Below are positions 34,361 through 42,414 of a stretch of 64,000 nucleotides of DNA, in pieces. The notes under the pieces are model-generated. The model was given only the letters and a program-made list of their open reading frames with translations. It was not told where the DNA came from and did not search any database. The stretch comes from Natronobiforma cellulositropha (GTDB lineage: Archaea > Halobacteriota > Halobacteria > Halobacteriales > Natrialbaceae). Every line of letters starts with the position of its first letter. The stretch's first letter is position 1. Both the position numbers and the translations under genes were made by a program. The stretch spans positions 1 to 64,000 of the forward strand of contig NZ_JANZXN010000030.1 in assembly GCF_025629245.1 (NCBI RefSeq), given 5' to 3'.

Positions 34361-35359
34361 TTGGTCGATGGGTACACACCGTACACATCCGCGGGGTGGC
34401 GAGACGTGATTAGCCCGGAGCTCGAGGCGTCACTCGGCGACGCTGCAGCGTACTTCGTCGAACTGGCGGTCGTGTTGATTCCGTTGTTCCTGCTGGCGTC
34501 GTTTCTCGTCGGGTTGGCACGGGAGTACCTGCCACCGGAACGTGTCGAGAAAGCACTTCGCGAGCGTGACGAGGGAAGCGGGAACGTCTACGCAGCGGGG
34601 ATGGGTGCGATCACACCGTTCTGTTCGTGTTCGACGGTGCCGATCCTCGCGGGGCTCTTACAGGCGGGTGCTCCGATCGGGCTATCGTTCTCGTTCCTGC
34701 TCGCCTCGCCGCTGGTCAATTACATCGCAGTCATCCTCTTACTCGGCCTGTTCGGCGTTCCGATCACGGTGTTGTACATCGTGACGACGTTCCTGGCTGC
34801 CGTCGTTGCCGGAGTCCTCATCGGACGGTTCGACCTCCAACGGCACGTCAAAGATGTGGAGCTGAATCGGACCGGCCAGCAGACTGCAGTCTCCGACGGT
34901 GGGACCTGCGGAGGTACCCAGTGTGGCGGCGCTGTGACTCCGCCCTCTCACAAAGTGCGCGTCAAAGCCGCAGGTGGGGACGCCTGGTCGTTCTTCGTCG
35001 GAATGTTGCCGTACCTGGTTCTCGGCATCGGTATCGGGGCGTTCCTCTACGGTGTCGTTCCCCAGGAGACGATCCAGCGGCTCATCGGACCCGGGAACCC
35101 GTTCGCAGTCATCATCGCAGCGATCGCCGGTGCCCCGCTCTACGTCAGCCTCGAGGCGATGCTTCCAATCGCGTCCTCGCTCGCCGACCAGGGCGTACCG
35201 GTCGGGACGGTACTCGCGTTCGTGATCGGCGGTGCCGGCGTGAGCATCCCGAACCTCATCATGCTCAACAAACTGTTCGACCGAACGCTCCTCGCGATCT
35301 ACGTCGTGACGGTCGTCAGCATCGGAATCACCGTCGGGCTGCTGTTCAACGCGATCTAG
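34361..35359 (+). CDS. ArsP/DUF318-type permease
   Basis: The product of about 332 residues has eight or so membrane helices. The signature PFCSCSTVPILAGLLQAGAP (near residue 85) is the conserved Cys motif of the ArsP_1 permease family, which exports trivalent organoarsenicals or other metal(loid)s. A central loop contains GGTCGGTQCGG, a second Cys cluster that may bind a metal. No ATG starts this frame: TTG at 34361 or GTG at 34406 are the options. It is followed by a CxxC protein and an ArsR regulator, supporting a metal/metalloid efflux role, which is inferred. Confidence 0.85.
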   Translation: MVDGYTPYTSAGWRDVISPELEASLGDAAAYFVELAVVLIPLFLLASFLVGLAREYLPPERVEKALRERDEGSGNVYAAGMGAITPFCSCSTVPILAGLLQAGAPIGLSFSFLLASPLVNYIAVILLLGLFGVPITVLYIVTTFLAAVVAGVLIGRFDLQRHVKDVELNRTGQQTAVSDGGTCGGTQCGGAVTPPSHKVRVKAAGGDAWSFFVGMLPYLVLGIGIGAFLYGVVPQETIQRLIGPGNPFAVIIAAIAGAPLYVSLEAMLPIASSLADQGVPVGTVLAFVIGGAGVSIPNLIMLNKLFDRTLLAIYVVTVVSIGITVGLLFNAI

Positions 35360-35403
35360 CCGGCCCACGGCTTCCCGGCTGGAACGGAAAGGATATATTG
35401 CAT

Positions 35404-35422
35404 TAATACGATGTGGATAACT
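35404..35422 (+). promoter_or_regulatory. Promoter with possible shared operator (copy 2)
   Basis: TAATAC (35404-35409) and GATAACT (35416-35422) precede the ATG at 35431. The order and spacing (12 bases between starts) are nearly as in copies 1 and 3, though the rest of the operator is less similar. An upstream GATATATTG (35392-35400) could be an additional TATA element. Confidence 0.5.
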
Positions 35423-35430
35423 GATCACGC

Positions 35431-35961
35431 ATGCATCCCGCAGTCACCGTCGAAACGAGAGCGGCACGAAGCTACGCGAAACAGACCATCGTCGTCGATT
35501 TCTTCTTCTTGGAAGAATCGTGTGGGCGGTGTCACGAGACGGAACGCGCTCTCGAGGAGGCGATCTCGAGTGTGGCACCGCTGTTCGACCGGATCGGTGC
35601 CGAACTCGAGCTGCGGAAGGTACCGATTTCGGGAGTGGACGACGCGCGTCACGCACGCCTCGAGGTCCTCCCGACGATCAGGATCGACGGGCGAGACGCA
35701 CAGCCGCAGTACGTCGAACACGCCGCCTACGAATCGCTAACGGGCGAAACGGGAGGTGACCACAGCGGCTGTCGGCTGTGGGTCGAAGACGGAGCGGTCG
35801 GACAGACGCCCTCGGCCGAGTTGCTCGTCGAGAGCTTGCTCGTGGCCGTCGGCCGCGCGGCCGGCGAGAACGCGCCGGCGTATCGCGTACCTGCCGGATT
35901 GCAGTCGTACTTCGAGGACACAGATTCGTGTGCGGTAACGGACGAGTCGTGTGAGTCGTGA
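35431..35961 (+). CDS. Thioredoxin-like CxxC protein (DUF2703-like)
   Basis: The 176-residue protein has a thioredoxin-like start: VVDFFFLEESCGRCHETERA with Cys31 and Cys34 as a redox or metal-binding CGRC pair. A strand-turn with VLPTIRIDGRDAQ (cis-Pro position) follows, and further Cys occur at HSGCRLWVE and near the C-terminus (DSCAVTDESCES). The pattern matches the DUF2703 family. It may reduce or hand over a metal or metalloid. It sits between the ArsP-type permease and the ArsR gene in the same direction, so it is probably part of that response. Confidence 0.78.
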   Translation: MHPAVTVETRAARSYAKQTIVVDFFFLEESCGRCHETERALEEAISSVAPLFDRIGAELELRKVPISGVDDARHARLEVLPTIRIDGRDAQPQYVEHAAYESLTGETGGDHSGCRLWVEDGAVGQTPSAELLVESLLVAVGRAAGENAPAYRVPAGLQSYFEDTDSCAVTDESCES

Positions 35962-36012
35962 CGGTGATCTCACAGTCGAAACGCTATTTGCGACGGAACC
36001 GGAGCGTACGAT

Positions 36013-36393
36013 ATGAGTGAATCGACACCGCTCGACGAGGAGGCGTACGAGACGATCGGCCGACTCTGTGGTGGTGACCCGGAGACGCACATCGAATCGT
36101 TGCGCGACCTCCGGCCCAGTGACGAGACGACGGGCGCACAGCTGGACGTGTTCAAGGCGCTCGCGAACGAAGACCGGCTACGGATCGTCTCGGCGCTCAG
36201 GGAGTCAGAGTGTTGTGTCTGTGAACTGCAGGTCGTCCTCGACGCTCCGCAGTCGACAGTCGCGACCCACCTCAGAAAGCTGCGCGCGTCCGGGCTGGTG
36301 AAAGCCCGGAAGAAGGGGAAGTGGCGCTACTACCGAATCGCGGACACGGCGGTGCTGGAGGTGCTCGACCTCGCGACGGCGATCGACGGGTGA
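36013..36393 (+). CDS. ArsR-type winged-helix metalloregulator
   Basis: The 126-residue regulator has the ArsR core: FKALANEDRLRIVSALRESE, then CCVCEL (Cys pair in the alpha-3 position used for As/Cd sensing), and the recognition helix QSTVATHLRKLRASGLVKAR with wing KKGKWRYYRI. The Cys arrangement CCVC resembles the ELCVC metal site of ArsR repressors. It lies 51 bases after the thioredoxin-like gene. It probably represses the promoters of this unit when metal is absent, but binding to the TAATAC/GATAAC sites is only inferred. Confidence 0.9.
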   Translation: MSESTPLDEEAYETIGRLCGGDPETHIESLRDLRPSDETTGAQLDVFKALANEDRLRIVSALRESECCVCELQVVLDAPQSTVATHLRKLRASGLVKARKKGKWRYYRIADTAVLEVLDLATAIDG

Positions 36394-36466
36394 TATGCGT
36401 ACCGTTTTCGGGATATGACCATACACGAGCAGTGGTTGTCGTCGGGGAGATCAAATCTGTTATTCT

Positions 36467-36484
36467 CGATCCATACGGATCGAT
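36467..36484. promoter_or_regulatory. Perfect inverted repeat upstream of the ABC importer
   Basis: TCGATCC-ATAC-GGATCGA has 7-bp arms and a 4-base spacer, in the AT-rich gap between the ArsR gene and the importer. TTTATTAG (near 36578) lies about 27 bases before the ATG at 36607 and is the likely TATA box. The repeat is a candidate operator or mRNA hairpin. Confidence 0.5.
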
Positions 36485-36606
36485 TATTTGAGATATAGGC
36501 CTAAAATTGCATTGTATAGGATTTGTAAGGGTGTTCGGGACAAGACATATTGTACTATACCGATAGATTCGAAACGTTTATTAGCTCTATCCAATGCCTA
36601 TTTTCT

Positions 36607-38394
36607 ATGAAAAAATCTGCCGGGAATGTCAAACGGCGAGCGTTGTTGAAGACGGCTGGTGTGCTCGGGGCGGTTACGCTGGCCGGCTGTACTGCCGACT
36701 CGAGCGGTGACGCTGCCGATGAGCGGGCAGCACTCACTCCAGACCGTGACCTGGGAGAGCGAGTCGACACGCTCGTCATGGAGTACTGGTCTGACTACGG
36801 CGGCCACACGACGACCCAGGAGAACATGGCGCCGGTGATCAGAGACAGTGTCGAGTCTGCACTCGGTGTCGAAATCTCGATCCAGCCGGTCGATTTCACC
36901 GCACAAGTTGGCAACGTCTACCACGACGAGCGGACACACGAACTGACCTTCTGGTGGCACTCGAACGCACCCGACCGACTCGACCCTCACGAGACGACGC
37001 GACGGTTCGCCGGAGACTGGGCGGGCGGGGACGGCAACTCGAACCCACAGAACTACATCAACTGTGAGTTCACCGAACTCGCCGTCGGGCAGGCCAACGC
37101 CCGTTCCGAGGAAGAGCGCCGTGAGATGGTCGCGAACGCACACAGCATCATGAGCGAAGACCGGATGACGATTCCGCTCGCACCGAACGTGGTCCACGGA
37201 GCGTACCGAACCGACGCCGTCGAAATCGGCGGCGTCGGCGAGGCGGGACTGACGCGCACGAACCCGAACGTCTTCATCAAGTCACGCGCACTCGAGGACG
37301 AGTACATCACCGCCGCGACGGGACCCGTTCCACTCGAGACGAGGAACTTCCCGATTTCGGATAGTACCGCGGGGCTCGCGATCTGGAACCGGCTCGTTCA
37401 CTCGCCGCTGGTGGCGTACGACGAGGACTACGAACTCGTGAACGTCCTCGCCGAATCGTACGAGGTCGAAGCAGACGGAACCATCTTCACCGTCGAACTC
37501 CGTGACGGGACGTTCCACAACGGCGACCCGATCACCGCAGAAGACGTCGCGTTTACGTTCTCACACCTCGCCGAGAACGCGGGCATCTACTCGAAAGCGA
37601 CCGCCGTCCCCTACGAGTCGATCACGACCATCGACGACCGGACCGTCGAGTTCGTCACCGAACAGCCGCACCTGCCGCTGGTGACCGGAGTGTGGCCGCG
37701 GTGGGGCGTCTTCCACAAAGAGACCTGGGTCGACGGCGGCGTGCGGGACAATCCCGAGGAGTTCGACTTCGATCCGATCGTCGGCTCCGGGCCGTTCGTC
37801 GTCGAGGACTACCAGCAGGGCTCACATTTGGAACTTACCCCCCACGAGGGGCACCCGTTCCACGAGCCAGAGAGCAGCATCTACTGGCGCGTCTACCAGG
37901 ACCAGCAGTCGGAGTACCGGGCGTTCAGCCAGAACGAGGTACAGATCATCTGCGAACAGGCACCGGGTGTGATGAGCGAGATCGAGCGGGAACTGACAGA
38001 CACGGCCGAGACGAACGTCGCCCAGGGATTCATGTACTTCAGTCTGTACCCGCAGTTTCCGGTCGCACCCACGAAATTCTACGAGTTCCGGGCTGCACTG
38101 GGGAAGGCGATCGACCGTGAACGGTTGATCGAGACGGCGTTCGTCGAGCCAGTCGACGCACCGCTGTACTCCTGTCCACTGGCCGAAGCACACCCGTTCC
38201 GCCCGCCGGACGAACAGCTGACGAAACTGGTCGACGACCCCCGTGGCGAGGTCGACGCCGCCCGTCAGGTCCTGATCGACGCCGGGTGGGGATGGGACGA
38301 AGACGGACGACTGCACTATCCCGACGGGACCGACCTCTCGCCACGGTGGCCGGAAGGTGAGGTACCCGATCCCGACGAGTACGACTGCCTGTAA
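36607..38394 (+). CDS. ABC importer substrate-binding protein (SBP_bac_5), apparently circularly permuted
   Basis: The 595-residue exported lipoprotein has KRRALLK (Tat-like) and a lipobox LAGC (Cys28). The order of family blocks is unusual. Residues 53-205 (VDTLVMEYWSDYGGHTTT, FWWHSNAPDRLDP, then EEERREMVANAHSIMSEDR) look like the part that normally follows the AxxLLxxAGW block. The usual N-terminal part (IWNRLVHSPLVAYDEDY, LRDGTFHNGDPITAEDVAF) comes only at residue 259 onward. The protein ends soon after RQVLIDAGWGWDEDG. This implies a circularly permuted peptide/nickel-type binding protein. The ATG at 36607 gives the signal peptide; the frame upstream is not coding. It leads a five-gene importer operon. 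Confidence 0.9.
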   Translation: MKKSAGNVKRRALLKTAGVLGAVTLAGCTADSSGDAADERAALTPDRDLGERVDTLVMEYWSDYGGHTTTQENMAPVIRDSVESALGVEISIQPVDFTAQVGNVYHDERTHELTFWWHSNAPDRLDPHETTRRFAGDWAGGDGNSNPQNYINCEFTELAVGQANARSEEERREMVANAHSIMSEDRMTIPLAPNVVHGAYRTDAVEIGGVGEAGLTRTNPNVFIKSRALEDEYITAATGPVPLETRNFPISDSTAGLAIWNRLVHSPLVAYDEDYELVNVLAESYEVEADGTIFTVELRDGTFHNGDPITAEDVAFTFSHLAENAGIYSKATAVPYESITTIDDRTVEFVTEQPHLPLVTGVWPRWGVFHKETWVDGGVRDNPEEFDFDPIVGSGPFVVEDYQQGSHLELTPHEGHPFHEPESSIYWRVYQDQQSEYRAFSQNEVQIICEQAPGVMSEIERELTDTAETNVAQGFMYFSLYPQFPVAPTKFYEFRAALGKAIDRERLIETAFVEPVDAPLYSCPLAEAHPFRPPDEQLTKLVDDPRGEVDAARQVLIDAGWGWDEDGRLHYPDGTDLSPRWPEGEVPDPDEYDCL

Positions 38395-38397
38395 CCG

Positions 38398-39303
38398 ATG
38401 ACCTATCGCTCAGCCGCCACCGGCCCACTCGAGACGTACCGCCGGAACGTCCGTCGGGGACTCGCACTCGTGCTGAGCGACCGGACTACGACGACGTACC
38501 TGGCGATCATCTGTGGGGCGTTCGTCCTCGCACTCGTCGGCCCGTGGATCGCCCCCTACGAGTACAACCAGACGGTGTACGTCGATGGGCGAATACACCG
38601 GCTTGCGACACCCTCACTCGCCCACCCGCTCGGAACGACGTGGGAGGGTTACGACGTTCTCTCGAGGCTCCTCTACGGCGCACGGCCATCCGTCCTGACT
38701 GGCGTTCTCGGCGGTGGGCTGATCATCTCGGTCGGCCTGCTCGTCGGCGTCACCGCTGGCTGGTACGGCGGCAACGTCGACGCCGCGCTGATGCGGATGA
38801 CGGACGTCTTCTACGGCGTTCCGCTGATCCCGTTCGCGATCGTCCTGGTTGCGCTGTTGAACATCGGCTTTTACACCTCGATCGCGGTGATCGGGCTGTT
38901 ACTCTGGCGAAACTCGGCGCGGGTGCTCAGAGCACAGGTGCTTCAGCTGAAAGCCCGGCCGTACGTGAAAGCCGCGCGGGCGACCGGTGCGGGAAACACA
39001 CGGATCGTCGTCCGACACGTGCTCCCGAACATCGCACCGATGGCGATCATGTTCTTCGCACTCGGTGTCGGCCACTCGATCCTCATCGAGGCCAGCCTCT
39101 CGTTTCTCGGCATCGCCGACCCGTTCGTCCCGTCGTGGGGCGTGATGGTCAGAAACGCCTACAACTCCGGGACGATGTCGCGTGCGTGGTGGTGGGCACT
39201 CCCGCCGGGGATCCTGATCGCCACGCTGGTCGTCTCGTTCTGCATGCTCGGCAGGAAGTACGGGTCGATGGCCGGAAACGAGGGGAACGGAACGACCTAC
39301 TGA
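38398..39303 (+). CDS. ABC importer permease, DppC/OppC type
   Basis: The 301-residue membrane protein has the OppC-type layout: one N-terminal helix (TYLAIICGAFVLALVGPWIA), a periplasmic-side stretch with HPLGTTWEGYDVLSRLLYGA, and five more helices. The EAA loop is visible as YVKAARATGAGNTRIVVRHV, with LPNIAPM. It begins 3 bases after the binding-protein stop, so translation is coupled. Together with the DppB-type permease it should form the membrane channel for a peptide, nickel or similar solute. Confidence 0.92.
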   Translation: MTYRSAATGPLETYRRNVRRGLALVLSDRTTTTYLAIICGAFVLALVGPWIAPYEYNQTVYVDGRIHRLATPSLAHPLGTTWEGYDVLSRLLYGARPSVLTGVLGGGLIISVGLLVGVTAGWYGGNVDAALMRMTDVFYGVPLIPFAIVLVALLNIGFYTSIAVIGLLLWRNSARVLRAQVLQLKARPYVKAARATGAGNTRIVVRHVLPNIAPMAIMFFALGVGHSILIEASLSFLGIADPFVPSWGVMVRNAYNSGTMSRAWWWALPPGILIATLVVSFCMLGRKYGSMAGNEGNGTTY

Positions 39304-39309
39304 GAGACC

Positions 39310-40323
39310 ATGACGACACCACTACTCGAGATCGACGATCTCACCGTCACGTACCGAACCGACGCGGGGGAGTTGACCGCCGTCTCCGACGTCTCCTTCT
39401 GTGTCGAAGCGAACGAGATATTCGGTCTCGTCGGCGAGTCCGGCTCCGGAAAGAGCACGCTCGCGAAGGCGATCATCGGCTGTCTCGACCGGAACGGACG
39501 GATCGATTCCGGAGAGATCCGCTACTGCGGAACGGCGCTGACCTCGCTGTCGGAAGAGCGGTTCAGACGCGAGTTCCGGTGGAACGAGATCGCCTGGATC
39601 CCACAGGGATCGATGAACAGCCTCGACCCGCTCGAGCGTCTGTGTGATCAGGCACTCGAGATCGCACAGACGCACACGGACCACTCGGCAGCGACGGTAG
39701 ACGATCGGTTCCGGCGCGCGTTCGACGCGGTTGGACTCCAGCCGGATCGCGTCACGGAGTACCCACATCAGTTCTCGGGTGGGATGAAACAGCGGGCGAT
39801 GATCGCGCTGGCGTTGCTGTTAGAGCCGTCGCTGATCATCGCCGACGAACCGACGACCGCACTCGACGTCATCATGCAAGACCAGGTGTTTCGGTACCTG
39901 GACGAGATCCGGCAGCGGACGGGCGTGGGCGTGCTGCTCATCACACACGACCTGAGCGTCGTCATGGAAGAGTGTGCGAACCTCGCGGTGTTACACTCCG
40001 GTCAGCTGGCCGAAGTCGGACCCGTCACTGCCATCTACGACGCACCGCACCACCCCTACACCCGGAAGCTGTTGGGCGCGTTCCCGGACGTCCGCGACCC
40101 GGACGCCGAACTCGAGGTGCTCGAGGGCCACCCGCCGAAGATCACCGACGGTGGCGGCTACTGTACGTTCGCAACCCGGTGTCCGATCGCCACGGCGGAG
40201 TGTGAGACCGTCGCGCCGACGCCCCAGCAGGCCCTGGAGTCACCCTCGCAGTACCATCTCACGACGTGTCACCGGTCAGATCGACTGTTCGAGCACGGGC
40301 GGTCAGTGAGGCGGTCACGGTGA
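39310..40323 (+). CDS. ABC importer ATPase, DppD/OppD type
   Basis: The 337-residue ATPase has Walker A GESGSGKST (near residue 42), signature SGGMKQRAMIALALLLEP, and Walker B LIIADEPTTALDV with the switch His in ITHDLSV. The C-terminal oligopeptide-transporter region carries Cys residues (CTFATRCPIATAEC), as in Dpp/Opp ATPases that bind an Fe-S cluster or metal there. It starts 6 bases after the permease and ends overlapping the next ATPase by 4 bases (GTGA). Confidence 0.93.
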   Translation: MTTPLLEIDDLTVTYRTDAGELTAVSDVSFCVEANEIFGLVGESGSGKSTLAKAIIGCLDRNGRIDSGEIRYCGTALTSLSEERFRREFRWNEIAWIPQGSMNSLDPLERLCDQALEIAQTHTDHSAATVDDRFRRAFDAVGLQPDRVTEYPHQFSGGMKQRAMIALALLLEPSLIIADEPTTALDVIMQDQVFRYLDEIRQRTGVGVLLITHDLSVVMEECANLAVLHSGQLAEVGPVTAIYDAPHHPYTRKLLGAFPDVRDPDAELEVLEGHPPKITDGGGYCTFATRCPIATAECETVAPTPQQALESPSQYHLTTCHRSDRLFEHGRSVRRSR

Positions 40324-41363
40324 CTTCGGCACCCGTACTGGAGGCGCGAAACGTCGAGAAGTGCTACCGGAGCGGCGGTGGGTTCCTCGGGAGGCTCATG
40401 GGCCGTGACCGGAAGACGGTCACCGCCGTCGACGACGTGTCGCTGGCGCTGCGCCCCGGTATCGCACACGGAATCGTCGGCGAGAGTGGCTGTGGAAAGT
40501 CGTCGTTGCTCGACGTGCTGGCTGGGCTCGAGTCGGTCGACGGCGGTGCGGTGACCTACGACGGGAGACCGACCGCCGAGTTCTCGCGTCGCGACTGGAT
40601 GGCGTTTCGTCGCGACGTCCAGATCGTCTTTCAGAACCCGTTCGAGTCGCTCGATCCGAAACTGACGGTACGCGAAGCGATCGCCGAGCCGCTCGCCGTC
40701 CACTCGATCGACGACCGACACGAACGCATCGAGACGGCGGTCGAACGCGTCGAGTTACGCCCCGTCGAGCGGTACCTCGAGAAGCTCCCCCACCAGCTGA
40801 GCGGCGGCGAGCGACAGCGGGTGTCGATCGCTCGTGCGCTCGTCCTCGAGCCCAGCGTGTTGTTGGCGGACGAGCCGGTGTCGATGCTCGACGTCTCGAC
40901 GCAGGCGAACATCCTCTCGATGCTCTCCTCGTTGATCGACGAACTCGACCTCTCGGTACTCTACGTCTCACACGACATCTCGACCGTCGGCTACCTGTGT
41001 GACGAGGTGAGCGTGATGTATCTCGGTGAGGTCGTCGAGTCGGCACCGACGAACCGTCTCCTCGGCGAGCCAGCACACCCGTACTCGCGGGCGCTCATCG
41101 ATGCGGTACCGATTCCCGATCCGTACGCAGAGCGCGAGCGAACGGCTCTCGTCGGCACGCCGGACGGCGGTGGGCGGGACCGAACGGGCTGTCTGTTCGG
41201 CGACCGCTGCCCCGACCGAACACCCGCCTGCGAGCGCCGGCCGGAGCCGGTCGCACTCGAGCCGACACACCGCGTCTCCTGTCACCTCTACACCGAAGAG
41301 CCGACCGACGAAACGGCCGTACGGACGCCGGTTCCCGGTGAGCACCACGGGGGTGGACGCTGA
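40320..41363 (+). CDS. ABC importer ATPase, DppF/OppF type
   Basis: The 347-residue ATPase has Walker A GESGCGKSS, signature LSGGERQRVSIARAL, Walker B VLLADEPVSMLDV and switch His in VSHDIST. The C-terminal region has a Cys set (GCLFGDRCPDRTPACERRPE) like other OppF proteins. The GTG at 40320 was chosen because it overlaps the upstream stop by 4 bases; an ATG at 40266 would overlap by 58 bases. Its stop shares one base with the next start (TGATG). Confidence 0.93.
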   Translation: MTSAPVLEARNVEKCYRSGGGFLGRLMGRDRKTVTAVDDVSLALRPGIAHGIVGESGCGKSSLLDVLAGLESVDGGAVTYDGRPTAEFSRRDWMAFRRDVQIVFQNPFESLDPKLTVREAIAEPLAVHSIDDRHERIETAVERVELRPVERYLEKLPHQLSGGERQRVSIARALVLEPSVLLADEPVSMLDVSTQANILSMLSSLIDELDLSVLYVSHDISTVGYLCDEVSVMYLGEVVESAPTNRLLGEPAHPYSRALIDAVPIPDPYAERERTALVGTPDGGGRDRTGCLFGDRCPDRTPACERRPEPVALEPTHRVSCHLYTEEPTDETAVRTPVPGEHHGGGR

Positions 41364-42352
41364 TGGTGAGCGTGCGCTATGTCGGCTCCCGAGCACTGCA
41401 GACGGTGTTTCTCCTGTGGTTCATGCTCACGTTTCTCTTCTTCTTCTTCAGACTGATGCCGGGCAGTTACCTCGACATCATGATGTACAGAGGGGCGGAT
41501 CCCGAATCGATCGCGGTGTTCAAGGAGAACTGGGGGTTGAACGACCCGCTCTACGTCCAGTACGGGAGGTATCTCGTGAACTTCCTGGGGTTCGATGCGG
41601 GGCTGTCGGTCCAGTACCGTGAGCCGGTGTGGGACCTCGTGCGGAGACGGATGTTCAACACCTTCATCCTCGTGGCGCCGGCGATCACGCTCTCGTACGT
41701 CGTCGGCGGGGTGATCGGTGGTCTCATCGGCTCCCGACGGGACTCGAGGGCCGGCGAACACGGACTGGGTGCGCTCATCTTCGTCGGTTCGCTCCCGTCG
41801 TTCTTCGTCGGAATCCTGTTGATCGCGATGTTCTCGATGTGGGCCGGGCTGTTCCCCACGTCGGGAATGGTCAGCCCGGAGGTGACGCGGACGTACCGTG
41901 ACGCCGTCTGGTGGCGGCCGTATCTCACCGGTGACTTCGCGATGCACTACACGCTCCCGTTCGTCGCCATCGTGTTCAGATACCTCTACTTCCCCTCGCT
42001 CATTATTCGGACGAGTTTCATCGACGTCACCAGACAGGAGTTCAACGAGTTCTACCGGGTGGCGGGGCTGACACCCAGAGCACGGCTGCGCCACCAGCTG
42101 AAACACGCGAGTCTACCGCTGATCACGCTGTACCCGCTGTCGATGACGTGGGCGCTCGGTGGCATGGTCCTGATCGAGACGGTGTTCAACTGGCCGGGGA
42201 TCGGTCAGATGCTCGTCCAGGCCGTCCTCTCTCGAGACTACCCCGTGATACAGTTCGTCTTCTTCATCATCGCGGCGTTCGTCATCCTCTCGAACTTCGT
42301 CGTCGACCTCGTCTACGGAGTTGTCGACCCACGCATCTCGGCGGACGACTGA
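41363..42352 (+). CDS. ABC importer permease, DppB/OppB type
   Basis: The 329-residue permease has an N-terminal helix with TVFLLWFMLTFLFFFFRLMP. The DppB-type periplasmic segment (LNDPLYVQYGRYLVNFLGFD) and five later helices follow. The cytoplasmic EAA loop appears around YRVAGLTPRARLRHQLKHAS. The sequence ALGGMVLIETVFNWPGIGQM is diagnostic for this subfamily. It is the last gene of the importer (order: binding protein, C, D, F, B). The B permease at the end is unusual, since it more often directly follows the binding protein. Confidence 0.92.
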   Translation: MVSVRYVGSRALQTVFLLWFMLTFLFFFFRLMPGSYLDIMMYRGADPESIAVFKENWGLNDPLYVQYGRYLVNFLGFDAGLSVQYREPVWDLVRRRMFNTFILVAPAITLSYVVGGVIGGLIGSRRDSRAGEHGLGALIFVGSLPSFFVGILLIAMFSMWAGLFPTSGMVSPEVTRTYRDAVWWRPYLTGDFAMHYTLPFVAIVFRYLYFPSLIIRTSFIDVTRQEFNEFYRVAGLTPRARLRHQLKHASLPLITLYPLSMTWALGGMVLIETVFNWPGIGQMLVQAVLSRDYPVIQFVFFIIAAFVILSNFVVDLVYGVVDPRISADD

Positions 42353-42386
42353 GTAGGCGGGACGGCGTCTCGAGTATCGGTACACC

Positions 42387-42410
42387 TAATACAGATCGAG
42401 ATAATTCGAT
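42387..42410 (+). promoter_or_regulatory. Promoter with possible shared operator (copy 3)
   Basis: TAATAC (42387-42392) is 28 bases before the ATG at 42415. The following AGATCGAGATAATTCGAT (42393-42410) nearly repeats the copy before 34185 and contains ATCGA-GATAAT-TCGAT, an inverted repeat with 5-bp arms. It gives the amidohydrolase its own promoter despite following the importer operon. Confidence 0.62.
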
Positions 42411-42414
42411 ATGT

